Positions 33,514 to 41,439 of a DNA stretch of 53,822 bases are shown here, one piece after another. Positions within the stretch are counted from its first letter, which is position 1, and every line of letters starts with the position of its first letter. Source of the stretch: Sulfuritalea hydrogenivorans sk43H. Its GTDB lineage: Bacteria > Pseudomonadota > Gammaproteobacteria > Burkholderiales > Rhodocyclaceae. The notes beneath the pieces are model-generated. The model was not told where the DNA came from. It worked only from the letters and a program-made list of their open reading frames with translations, and searched no databases. The DNA lies in NCBI GenBank assembly GCA_945870205.1, contig CAMBRI010000003.1, positions 1 to 53,822 of the forward strand, given 5' to 3'. Position numbers and translations under genes: made by a program.

Positions 33514-34766
33514 AGCTTGCCGTCATCGGCGCCGGCTGGGCCGGCCTGGCCGCCGCCGTGGAGCTCACCGCTGCCGGTCACCAGGTCGAGGTGTTCGAAG
33601 CATCGCGCGTGCCCGGCGGTCGTGCCCGCGCCGCGCGGATCGATGGTCACACCGTCGATAACGGTCAGCATATCCTGATCGGCGCCTACACCGAGACGCT
33701 GCGCCTGATGCGCGTCGTCGGCGCCGATCCCGATGCCCTGCTCAGGCGCACGCCGCTGCGCTTCGAGTTCCCGGGTGAATTCCTGATGAGCGCACCGCGC
33801 TTGCCGGCACCCCTGCACACCGCTTTTGCTTTGCTCCTTGCGCAAGGACTCGACTTGCGCGAAAAATGGGCGGCAATCTGCCTCATGCAGGGCCTGCAAG
33901 CCAGTCGCTTTCGCGTCGAGCCGGATATTTCGGTCAGCGAATGGCTGGAGCGCAACAAGACGCCTCCCCGCCAGCGGCGGTTCCTGTGGGAACCACTGTG
34001 CATCGCCGCCCTGAATACCCCGGCCGATCGCGCCTCAGCCCAGGTGCTGGCCAATGTTTTGCGCGACAGCCTTGCCGGCTCGCGATCCGCCAGCGACATG
34101 CTGCTGCCGCAAGTGAATCTCTCGGCGCTGTTTCCCGAGCCCGCGACGCAGTTCGTTTCCCGCTGCGGCGGCACTATGCATCTGGGCCGTCGCGTCAATT
34201 CCATCCGGCGTGAAAATGACGCATGGCTGATTGACGATGCCGGACCGTTCACGCAAGTCGTGATCGCCGTTGCGCCCTATCACCTGGCCAACCTGGTGCC
34301 TTCGCTGGCACCGCAGGCAGCGCATTTCGAGTGGGAACCCATCGTCACCAGCTACTTCACCTACCCGGACACGGTGCGCCTGCCGCAAGCCATGCTCGGC
34401 GTCGACGCCGGCCTCGCACAGTGGCTGTTCGATCGCGGGCAACTTTGCGGACAGCATGGCCTGATCGCCGCCGTCATCAGCGCCCGCGGCCGCCATCTGG
34501 ACTTGTCGACGCAGCAGCTTGAACGCGGCATCCATACCGAAATCGCCGGCCTGGTTGCCGGCCTGCCGGCGCCGCTCGCCGTGCAGACCATCACCGAAAA
34601 GCGCGCGACCTTTGCCTGCCTGCCCAATCTGCACCGGCCCCGCTCAGCCAGCGGGCTGCCGGGTTTGTGGCTGGCAGGCGATTATGTGGCGGGCGACTAT
34701 CCCGCTACCATCGAGGGCGCGGTCAGGAGCGGCGTTGCGGCCGCGCGCAAGATGCTTTCTGCCTGA
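33498..34766 (+). CDS. hpnE: Squalene-associated FAD-dependent desaturase HpnE
   Basis: The 422-residue flavoprotein starts MAESLKLAVIGAGWAGLAAA, with a GxGxxG dinucleotide fold at about 10-15 and a C-terminal FAD motif (GLPGLWLAGDYVAGDYPATI). It reduces hydroxysqualene to squalene. The start overlaps the hpnD end, implying translational coupling. No squalene-hopene cyclase is in the window. Confidence 0.94.
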   Translation: MAESLKLAVIGAGWAGLAAAVELTAAGHQVEVFEASRVPGGRARAARIDGHTVDNGQHILIGAYTETLRLMRVVGADPDALLRRTPLRFEFPGEFLMSAPRLPAPLHTAFALLLAQGLDLREKWAAICLMQGLQASRFRVEPDISVSEWLERNKTPPRQRRFLWEPLCIAALNTPADRASAQVLANVLRDSLAGSRSASDMLLPQVNLSALFPEPATQFVSRCGGTMHLGRRVNSIRRENDAWLIDDAGPFTQVVIAVAPYHLANLVPSLAPQAAHFEWEPIVTSYFTYPDTVRLPQAMLGVDAGLAQWLFDRGQLCGQHGLIAAVISARGRHLDLSTQQLERGIHTEIAGLVAGLPAPLAVQTITEKRATFACLPNLHRPRSASGLPGLWLAGDYVAGDYPATIEGAVRSGVAAARKMLSA

Positions 34767-34796
34767 TTCCGGCGGCCCGATACTGCTGCATGTAAA

Positions 34797-35468
34797 TCAT
34801 CCTTCGAGCCGCCCGCCCGACAGGCGCAGCGTCCGCCCGCAACGATTTGCCAGCGCCTCGTCGTGGGTCACCAGAATCAGTGTGGTACCCGCCTCGGAAT
34901 TCATGGCGAACATCAGGTCGATGATCTGCGCCCCGGTCGTCGCATCGAGGTTGCCGGTCGGCTCGTCGGCCAGCAGCAGTTGCGGGCTCATGGCAAAGGC
35001 CCGCGCCAGCGCGACACGCTGCTGTTCGCCGCCGGAAAGATGCTTGGGATAGTGTCCAAGGCGCTCAGCAAGGCCGACCCGGGCCAGCATCGCCTCTGCC
35101 GTTGCGCGTGCGTCACCGCGGCCGGCGAGTTCCAGCGGCAGCATGGTGTTCTCCAGCGCCGTCAGGGCCGGCAAAAGCTGGAAGGACTGGAAGACGAAGC
35201 CGAGCAGCCGGCCGCGCAGTCCGGCACGGGCATCCTCATCGAGAAGGGCCAGATCCTGCCCGCCCAGACGCACGCTGCCTGACGTCGGAAGATCAAGACC
35301 CGCCATCAAGCCGAGCAAGGTCGACTTGCCCGATCCTGAGGCGCCGACGATTGCCACCGCCTCACCGGAAGTCACGGCAAACGAAATCTCGTGCAGAATC
35401 GTGAGCGTACCCTCACCACTGGGAACGATTTTTCCCAGTTCGGCGATATCGATCACTACCTCTGCCAT
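34797..35468 (-). CDS. ybbA: YbbA/LolD-type ABC transporter ATP-binding protein
   Basis: The 223-residue ATPase has Walker A GASGSGKSTL, signature [14 protein letters not shown], and Walker B LLLADEPTGNLD, in the MacB/LolD/FtsE class. E. coli ybbA is likewise divergent from tesA, which supports the name. The start at 35468 has GAGGGG 6 bases upstream. The usual FtsX-like permease (YbbP) does not follow; downstream is convergent hpnE. Confidence 0.87.
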   Translation of the reverse strand: MAEVVIDIAELGKIVPSGEGTLTILHEISFAVTSGEAVAIVGASGSGKSTLLGLMAGLDLPTSGSVRLGGQDLALLDEDARAGLRGRLLGFVFQSFQLLPALTALENTMLPLELAGRGDARATAEAMLARVGLAERLGHYPKHLSGGEQQRVALARAFAMSPQLLLADEPTGNLDATTGAQIIDLMFAMNSEAGTTLILVTHDEALANRCGRTLRLSGGRLEG

Positions 35469-35484
35469 CAACGACCCCTCACGC

Positions 35485-36105
35485 ATGTTCAAGAAATTCA
35501 TCTCCCGTTGCTTCTTCCTGATCCTGTTTTGTTGCAGCCTCGCCGTCAGCGCGGCGGAGCCACGCATTCTGGTCTATGGCGACAGCCTCTCCGCCGGCTT
35601 CGGCATTGGCGTCAGCCAGAGCTGGCCGGCCCTGCTCGGACAGCGCCTGAAGGCGAATGGTTCCAGCCTTACCGTCACCAACGCCAGCATCAGCGGCGAA
35701 ACCACGGCCGGCGGACGGGCGCGTTTTGGCGCGGCGCTCGCCCAGTTCAAACCGGCCGTGGTCATTCTCGCGCTGGGCGCCAATGACGGCTTGCGCGGCC
35801 TGCCTGTCGCAACCATGAAAGACAACCTCGGCTTCATGGTGGCCCTGGCGAAGAAGCAAGGTGCCCGGGTGCTGCTGGTCGGCATGCACCTGCCGCCCAA
35901 CTACGGACCAAAGTACACCCTGGAATTCGATGCCGCCTTCCGCGATCTCGCCAGGCGTGAAAAAATCGCCTTGCTGCCCTTCCTGCTCGAACCCGTCGCA
36001 CTCGACCAGAACGCCTTTCAGGCCGATGGCCTGCATCCAACCGCCGCCGCGCAAACGCTGATCCTCGATCACGTCTGGAACGCGCTGAAGCCGTTGCTCG
36101 GATGA
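35485..36105 (+). CDS. tesA: Acyl-CoA thioesterase I / lysophospholipase (TesA, SGNH hydrolase)
   Basis: The 206-residue periplasmic protein has a signal peptide ending AVSAAEP and the SGNH blocks GDSLSAGFG (Ser), TVTNASISGETT (Gly), GANDGLRG (Asn) and DGLHPTAAA (Asp-His). It hydrolyses acyl thioesters and lysophospholipids. Its ATG is only 16 bases from the divergent ybbA ATG, so each promoter must lie within the other gene or be very compact. Confidence 0.93.
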   Translation: MFKKFISRCFFLILFCCSLAVSAAEPRILVYGDSLSAGFGIGVSQSWPALLGQRLKANGSSLTVTNASISGETTAGGRARFGAALAQFKPAVVILALGANDGLRGLPVATMKDNLGFMVALAKKQGARVLLVGMHLPPNYGPKYTLEFDAAFRDLARREKIALLPFLLEPVALDQNAFQADGLHPTAAAQTLILDHVWNALKPLLG

Positions 36106-36115
36106 TGCAATACGC

Positions 36116-37186
36116 ATGACATTCATATCTGAAAAACTACCCAGGGGAGTGGCGACGGTAGCACAACTTGCCGAATTCGACGCCGTCATCGACGCCCGCG
36201 CACCCGGCGAATACGCGGAAGACCACCTGCCGCACGCCACCAGCATGCCGGTGCTCGATGACGACGAGCGCGCCCGGGTCGGCACGCTGTACAAGCAGGT
36301 ATCGGTATTCGAGGCGAAAAAGCTCGGTGCATCGCTGGTCTCGAAAAACATTGCGCGTCACATCGAACAACACCTGCTCGACAAGCCGAAGAGCTGGCGG
36401 CCGCTGGTGTATTGCTGGCGCGGCGGCCAGCGCAGCGGCGCCTTCACCCACATCCTGCGCGAAATCGGCTGGGATGCGCATCGCCTTCAGGGGGGCTACA
36501 AGAGCTGGCGCCAGCACGTCATCGCACAACTCACATTGCTGCCGCCGCAACTGAAGTTTCGCGTCATCAGCGGCGCCACCGGCAGCGGCAAGAGCCGCCT
36601 GCTGGAGGCCATCGCCGCGCGCGGCGGGCAGATCCTGCACCTGGAAGAACTGGCCGCGCACAAGGGTTCGGTGCTGGGCAATCTGCCGGGCCAGCCGCAA
36701 CCCACGCAAAAAGGCTTCGAGTCGCAGTTGTTGGCCGCACTGTCCGCGCTGGATCGGGCGCAAACGGTGTTTGTCGAGGCCGAGAGTCGCAAGATCGGCC
36801 GCCTGCAATTGCCCGACACCATTCTGGCCGCCATCCGCGGCGCACCCGGTCTGCGCATCGAGGCTGGGCTGGACGCCCGGGTCGAATTCCTGTCGCACGA
36901 CTACGACTACGCGATTGCCGATCCGAAATGGCTGATCGAGCGCCTGGCACATCTGAAGGGCCTGCAAAGCACGGAAACGCTCGAGCGCTGGCATGCGCTG
37001 GTTGCCGCACGGGATTTCAAGACCCTGGTCGAGGAACTGCTGACGCTGCACTACGACCCGCTGTACCAGCGTTCGCAAGCCACCAACTACAACTCGTTTG
37101 CCGGTGCAACCCGCCACACCACCGAACGGCTTGATGCCGCCGCGCTCGACCGGCTGGCCACCGAGATTCTCGCTACATCTGCCTGA
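36116..37186 (+). CDS. mnmH: tRNA 2-selenouridine/geranyl-2-thiouridine synthase MnmH (SelU)
   Basis: The 356-residue protein has an N-terminal rhodanese domain (FDAVIDARAPGEYAEDHLPHA; catalytic Cys in VYCWRGGQRSG) and a C-terminal P-loop domain (GATGSGKSRLLEA). It converts 2-thiouridine to geranylated and then 2-selenouridine at the tRNA wobble position. It begins 11 bases after tesA and overlaps the convergent response regulator by 14 bases. Its selenophosphate source (selD) is not in the window. Confidence 0.95.
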   Translation: MTFISEKLPRGVATVAQLAEFDAVIDARAPGEYAEDHLPHATSMPVLDDDERARVGTLYKQVSVFEAKKLGASLVSKNIARHIEQHLLDKPKSWRPLVYCWRGGQRSGAFTHILREIGWDAHRLQGGYKSWRQHVIAQLTLLPPQLKFRVISGATGSGKSRLLEAIAARGGQILHLEELAAHKGSVLGNLPGQPQPTQKGFESQLLAALSALDRAQTVFVEAESRKIGRLQLPDTILAAIRGAPGLRIEAGLDARVEFLSHDYDYAIADPKWLIERLAHLKGLQSTETLERWHALVAARDFKTLVEELLTLHYDPLYQRSQATNYNSFAGATRHTTERLDAAALDRLATEILATSA

Positions 37187-37931
37187 ACAAATGGGCGTGG
37201 CCGCGGCTCACGGCCAACGTCTCCGGGCGATCCCGCAGTTTCAGTGCAACGCGGCCGAGCGCATCGTGGCGGGCCGAGACGACCTGCCGCACATTCACCA
37301 GCGTGCCTCGATGCACCTGCCAGAAATGGGCGGGGTCGAGCTGCTCGGTCAATTCCTTGATCGTCGTACGGATCAGCAGTTCGGCATCGCGCGTGAATAC
37401 CGCCGTGTACTTGTCGGTTGCCTGGAAGTAGCAAACCTCATCCACCGAAACCAGCCGCACGTCGTTGCCCACCGAAGCGCGCACCCAGCACAAATGTTCG
37501 GCAGCCTTTGGCAGCAATGCCTGCAGGCGCCGCAGAAGGTCGTCGGATTGCGCCGGGGCGGGCTCTGCGGCCAATCGTTGAAGACGTTCGATCGCCAGTC
37601 CCAGGCGTTCGTCGCTGATCGGTTTGAGCAGATAGTCCACCGCTTCACGCTCGAAAGCCTGTACCGCAAACTCGTCATAGGCGGTGACGAACACCACGCG
37701 GCAGGCACCTCGTACCTGTGCCGTCAGGCTTTGCACGACGTCCATGCCCGAGAGTCCGGGCATGCGAATGTCGAGAAATGCGATGTCCGGATGCAAACCT
37801 TCGATCATGTCTCGCGCTTCGATGCCATTGGCAGCAATACCCACGATCTCGAGTTCCGGCCACAGAACTGCGAGTCGTGCCTTGAGATGCTTTGCGAGCA
37901 AGTCCTCGTCGTCAGCGATCAAAGCCTTCAC
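37173..37931 (-). CDS. LytTR-family response regulator (AlgR/LytR type)
   Basis: The 252-residue regulator has a receiver domain with acidic pocket D7/D8, phosphoacceptor D54 in IAFLDIRMPG, T82-type VTAYDE and K in LLKPIS. The C-terminal LytTR DNA-binding domain covers about 148-250 (VSVDEVCYFQATDKYTAVF, FWQVHRGTLVNVRQV). It overlaps the kinase gene by 4 bases (ATGA). Confidence 0.94.
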   Translation of the reverse strand: MKALIADDEDLLAKHLKARLAVLWPELEIVGIAANGIEARDMIEGLHPDIAFLDIRMPGLSGMDVVQSLTAQVRGACRVVFVTAYDEFAVQAFEREAVDYLLKPISDERLGLAIERLQRLAAEPAPAQSDDLLRRLQALLPKAAEHLCWVRASVGNDVRLVSVDEVCYFQATDKYTAVFTRDAELLIRTTIKELTEQLDPAHFWQVHRGTLVNVRQVVSARHDALGRVALKLRDRPETLAVSRGHAHLFRQM

Positions 37932-38923
37932 AGCGCGGCCCCTGCCGGCAGGCTCATTGTGGCCGTGACGCCGGTGCCGGCTTCCGAGCTCAACTCCAGT
38001 CTCGCCGCTGGCCCGTAGATGGCCGAAAGACGGGCCCGGATGTTGGCAACGCCAATTCCTTCGCCGGGGGCCTCGCCAAAACCGAGCCCATCATCGGCGA
38101 CCTGAATCTGCAAGGAATCACCCTGCCTTCTCGCCGTCACGGTGACACACCCGCCGGCGACCTTCGGCTCCAGGCCATGGCGGATCGCGTTTTCCACCAG
38201 GGGCTGCAGCAGCATGGGCGGAAACGCGGCAGCCAGGAGTTCCGGCGCAATGTCGAAGGCATAGACCAGGCGTTCGCCCATGCGAATCTTCAGGACGTCG
38301 AGGTAGGACGTCAGCAGCGCCACCTCGTCGCCCAGCGTTCCGCCATCGGCACGCGTGCGGGTCAGGCTCGAACGCAGGTAGCGGATCAGCGCATCGAGCA
38401 GGCTTGCCGCGAGTTTCGGATCGGCCTCGATCAGCGCAGCGACGTTGGCCAGCGAATTGAACAGGAAGTGCGGCTCGATCTGCGCCTGGAGCATGCGCAA
38501 CTGAGCGGCCAGAGCCTGCTTCTCCGCCTCCAGTCGCGCCAGTTCGCGCCCCTGGAGCTCGATCTCCAGCGTTGTGTTGCGCTGGCGCAGCCAGAAGAAG
38601 CCGACAGCGATGCCGCCGAAGACCAGCCCGAGGAGCAGCGACTGCGCCTCGTGCGAGCCGTCGGGCGAACTGCCGACACCCGTCAGCATCCGTCCCAGCA
38701 TGCCGCCAGCCATAGCACCGGCCACAACGCCCACGGCGAGCGCCGCCCCGCGCAACACGCCGGTCAAGGGCAGGCGCAGCAGCAACTGCAGCAAGGCGAA
38801 AATGCTCAGACCGACACACTGCGAGAACACCAGATTGACCGAAAAGCTGCCGCCGAACTCCAGCGCGGCAAGAAAGCCCGCGATCAGGGCATTGAAGGCG
38901 ACAGTGGCGAGCAGTGACGGCAT
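37928..38923 (-). CDS. LytS/AlgZ-type sensor histidine kinase
   Basis: The 331-residue kinase has four transmembrane segments in the first 150 residues, a coiled linker (RQRNTTLEIELQGREL), the His_kinase domain with the phosphorylated His in QIEPHFLFNSLANV, and an HATPase domain (LVENAIRHGLEPK, VADDGLGFG). No periplasmic sensor domain is present, so the signal is probably sensed in or at the membrane. It is translated with the response regulator and follows the small membrane protein gene by 7 bases. Confidence 0.92.
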   Translation of the reverse strand: MPSLLATVAFNALIAGFLAALEFGGSFSVNLVFSQCVGLSIFALLQLLLRLPLTGVLRGAALAVGVVAGAMAGGMLGRMLTGVGSSPDGSHEAQSLLLGLVFGGIAVGFFWLRQRNTTLEIELQGRELARLEAEKQALAAQLRMLQAQIEPHFLFNSLANVAALIEADPKLAASLLDALIRYLRSSLTRTRADGGTLGDEVALLTSYLDVLKIRMGERLVYAFDIAPELLAAAFPPMLLQPLVENAIRHGLEPKVAGGCVTVTARRQGDSLQIQVADDGLGFGEAPGEGIGVANIRARLSAIYGPAARLELSSEAGTGVTATMSLPAGAAL

Positions 38924-38930
38924 TGTTGGA

Positions 38931-39239
38931 TTATTCCACGCTCTTGGTGGCCAGCAGTTGCCGGACCTTGCGTTCTTCCCATTCGGCACCCAGCCAGCGA
39001 TCACGCGCGAACGTGGCGAACGCGTGCAGGGCCAGCCATACCGCCCAGCCCAGGAGCGGCCAATGAAACCAAAGGCGTCCGGGCGAGGACAGCAGGTTGA
39101 TAGCCAGGAGCCCTGCATTTACCGCAACGAAGACCAGCAGATGCATGTAGAACCGGCGCAGCTTATGCACCTGACGATAGGCTTCCACGTCGGCCGCGGA
39201 AAGATTCGGATCATCCTTGAAACGGAAATGGCGTGACAT
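38931..39239 (-). CDS. 2TM-domain small membrane protein
   Basis: The 102-residue protein has two transmembrane segments (FYMHLLVFVAVNAGLLAINL and WPLLGWAVWLALHAFATFA) flanked by the charged stretches typical of the 2TM family (DVEAYRQVHKLRRFY and DRWLGAEWEERKVRQLL). It is the first gene of a three-gene operon with the kinase and regulator and may be an accessory sensor component. AGGAGAAA precedes the ATG. Confidence 0.85.
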   Translation of the reverse strand: MSRHFRFKDDPNLSAADVEAYRQVHKLRRFYMHLLVFVAVNAGLLAINLLSSPGRLWFHWPLLGWAVWLALHAFATFARDRWLGAEWEERKVRQLLATKSVE

Positions 39240-39391
39240 GATTTTCTCCTTGACGGTTTCCCGCCTGGACGGGATGGCTTGCAGTCTCGGAGGGTTCAGC
39301 CGGCTTTACCAGCCCGATCCGACGGTTGGGACGATTTGCGGCTTGAACTGCGCCGACAAGGGATGAAACGCAAGGATCGCGCTCCGGCCCG

Positions 39392-39925
39392 CTAACCAGG
39401 CAATAGAGAATCGCCGCGCCGGGTGGCGCACAGACGCTGTACCACGGCCTGTCGCGGAGTCTCGACCTGGCCCTGCTCGAAGGCGACCACCGTCAAGCGC
39501 CGCTTGACGACTTCGAGCAATTCTCCGGGCCGCAGCAGGAAGGCCGGATTCGACGGCTTGCCAAAGCGTTCGTTGCCGACCATAAAGGTTTCGTAGATCA
39601 GGACGCCATTGACGTCCAGGGTGCCAAGCAGCATCGGCAGCAGCGGCCGGAACAGATAGTTGGTGACCACGATGCCATCGAATGTGCGCCCGTGGTAGGG
39701 CCAGGGACCGCTTTCGAGGTCGGTCAGGCGGGTGACGATGCCGGGCTCTTTGGCAACAATGTCCGCGAGGGCATCTGCGTCGCGATCGAGCGCTTCGACG
39801 CGGTAGCCATTCCTTGCCAGCAGCAGGGAATGGCGCCCCTGACCGCAGGCCAGATCCAGCACGGATCCGCCCGCCGTGATCAAGGGGAAAAAGCGTTTGA
39901 TCCAGGGTGATGCGTTTTCGCTCAT
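39392..39925 (-). CDS. Class I SAM-dependent methyltransferase (TehB-like)
   Basis: The product has about 177 residues. Motif I is GSVLDLACGQGRHSLLLA, followed by VEALDRDADALA and VTNYLFRPLLPMLLGTL. Substrate unknown; similar small proteins are annotated as tellurite-resistance-like methyltransferases. The start is chosen as MSENASPW; in-frame ATGs at 39937 and 39949 are alternatives. No clear ribosome site is visible. It is divergent from the cyclase gene, 72 bases away. Confidence 0.82.
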   Translation of the reverse strand: MSENASPWIKRFFPLITAGGSVLDLACGQGRHSLLLARNGYRVEALDRDADALADIVAKEPGIVTRLTDLESGPWPYHGRTFDGIVVTNYLFRPLLPMLLGTLDVNGVLIYETFMVGNERFGKPSNPAFLLRPGELLEVVKRRLTVVAFEQGQVETPRQAVVQRLCATRRGDSLLPG

Positions 39926-39997
39926 AGGTAGCTGCATGTCGGGTATCATTTTGAGTCTAAACCATGTCGCAAGCCACGTCCGCTGGCTTCTTATCAC

Positions 39998-41338
39998 ATG
40001 TCCGCAAAACCGAGCACGCCGGCTGGAAGCGCACTGGACAGGACCGATGCCCTGCGCGAGCGGCTGAACACGACAACGGACGCCTACAGCCGCTTCGTGC
40101 CGCGCGAGTTCCTCAACCTGCTGGGTATCGACGATATACGCAAGGTGGAACTGGGACAGCAGGTCGAGCGCAAGATGACCATCCTGTTCTCCGACATCCG
40201 CAATTTCACCGCGCTGTCGGAGACGATGAGCCCGCAGGAAAACTTCAACTTCCTCAATTCCTTTCTCATACAGATGGAGCCCGTCATCACGGCGCATGGC
40301 GGCTTCATCGACAAGTACATCGGCGACGCCATCATGGCGCTGTTCCCGGATTCGCCCGATGAGGCTTTGCGTTGCAGCCTGGCGATGCTGCAACGCCTCG
40401 AAGAATACAACGACGGCCGTCAGCGCGCCGGCTATCGTCCGATCAAGATCGGCATCGGCATCAACACCGGCATCGTCATCCTCGGCACCATAGGCGGCGC
40501 GGCGCGCATGGACGGCACGGTGATCGGCGACGCCGTCAATCTGGCCGCGCGCATGGAACGCCTGACCAAGGAATACCGGGTCTCGATCCTCATCAGCGAG
40601 TACACCCTGTACTGCCTCGACCAGCCGGAACTTTGGTCGATCCGCTTTCTCGATCGCACGCAAGTGCGCGGCAAACAGGGCACACAGTCGGTTTATGAAG
40701 TGTTCAACGGTGATCCCGCTTCCCTGGCGCAGGCCAAGACCAAGACCCTGAAGAATTTCGAAGAGGCACTGGCCTACTATCATGTCGATGACATCGGTGG
40801 CGCCCGCGCTCGACTCGCCGCCCACGTTGCGGCCGTGCCGAATGACCATGCCGCCCATGTTTACCTCGAACGCTGCGCAGCCCCCGCCAGCGACCTGGCC
40901 AGCCTGCGTCCCGACCTGCCTGCCGCCTGGCGCGGCGAGTTTTCCTTTGGCCAGGCCACAGTGGATACCGCCCACGAAAACCTGCTCGCCGACATGAACG
41001 CCCTGGCAGGTGCGATCAACGTCGGTGCGCTGGACATGACACCACCGCTGCTGGTCCAGATCAAGGATACTGCGGCCCACGATTTCGCACTTGAAGAGCA
41101 ACTCATGGCGACGGACGACTATCCCTTCCTCAAACTGCACGCTCGCCAGCACCAGCGGTTTTTCGAATATTTCGAAGAACTGCGCCGCGAAATAGAACTC
41201 GGCGAGGTCGATCGGGTTTACCTGGCATTTCGCATCAAGCGCTTCCTGACCGGCTGGCTGGTCAACCATATCCTCAGTGCCGACCGCCATTACGGCCACC
41301 ATCGGCGCGGCAGGGGTGCGGCACAGGCACTTCCCTGA
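39998..41338 (+). CDS. Class III nucleotidyl cyclase fused to a hemerythrin-like domain
   Basis: The 446-residue protein begins with a short helical region, then an adenylate/guanylate cyclase catalytic domain (about 55-240) with metal-binding D66 (ILFSDIRNFT) and D110 (DKYIGDAIM), and the transition-state N/R pair in GDAVNLAARME. From about 310 there is a bacteriohemerythrin-like domain: H326 (VDTAHENL), E366 (ALEEQLM), H381 and H385 (HARQH), H424 and D429 (NHILSAD). The expected His four residues before E366 is Asp (D362), with His one position earlier (H361), so diiron binding may be altered. O2 or redox control of cyclic nucleotide synthesis is inferred. Confidence 0.9.
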   Translation: MSAKPSTPAGSALDRTDALRERLNTTTDAYSRFVPREFLNLLGIDDIRKVELGQQVERKMTILFSDIRNFTALSETMSPQENFNFLNSFLIQMEPVITAHGGFIDKYIGDAIMALFPDSPDEALRCSLAMLQRLEEYNDGRQRAGYRPIKIGIGINTGIVILGTIGGAARMDGTVIGDAVNLAARMERLTKEYRVSILISEYTLYCLDQPELWSIRFLDRTQVRGKQGTQSVYEVFNGDPASLAQAKTKTLKNFEEALAYYHVDDIGGARARLAAHVAAVPNDHAAHVYLERCAAPASDLASLRPDLPAAWRGEFSFGQATVDTAHENLLADMNALAGAINVGALDMTPPLLVQIKDTAAHDFALEEQLMATDDYPFLKLHARQHQRFFEYFEELRREIELGEVDRVYLAFRIKRFLTGWLVNHILSADRHYGHHRRGRGAAQALP

Positions 41339-41439
41339 GCAATCCCGACAGGCACGCACCTGCGGAAGATGCTATGCTTTGCTGCACTGCACCAACCACA
41401 TTTTGACGAGATGCCTACCCGACGCCGCGTAATCCTGCC

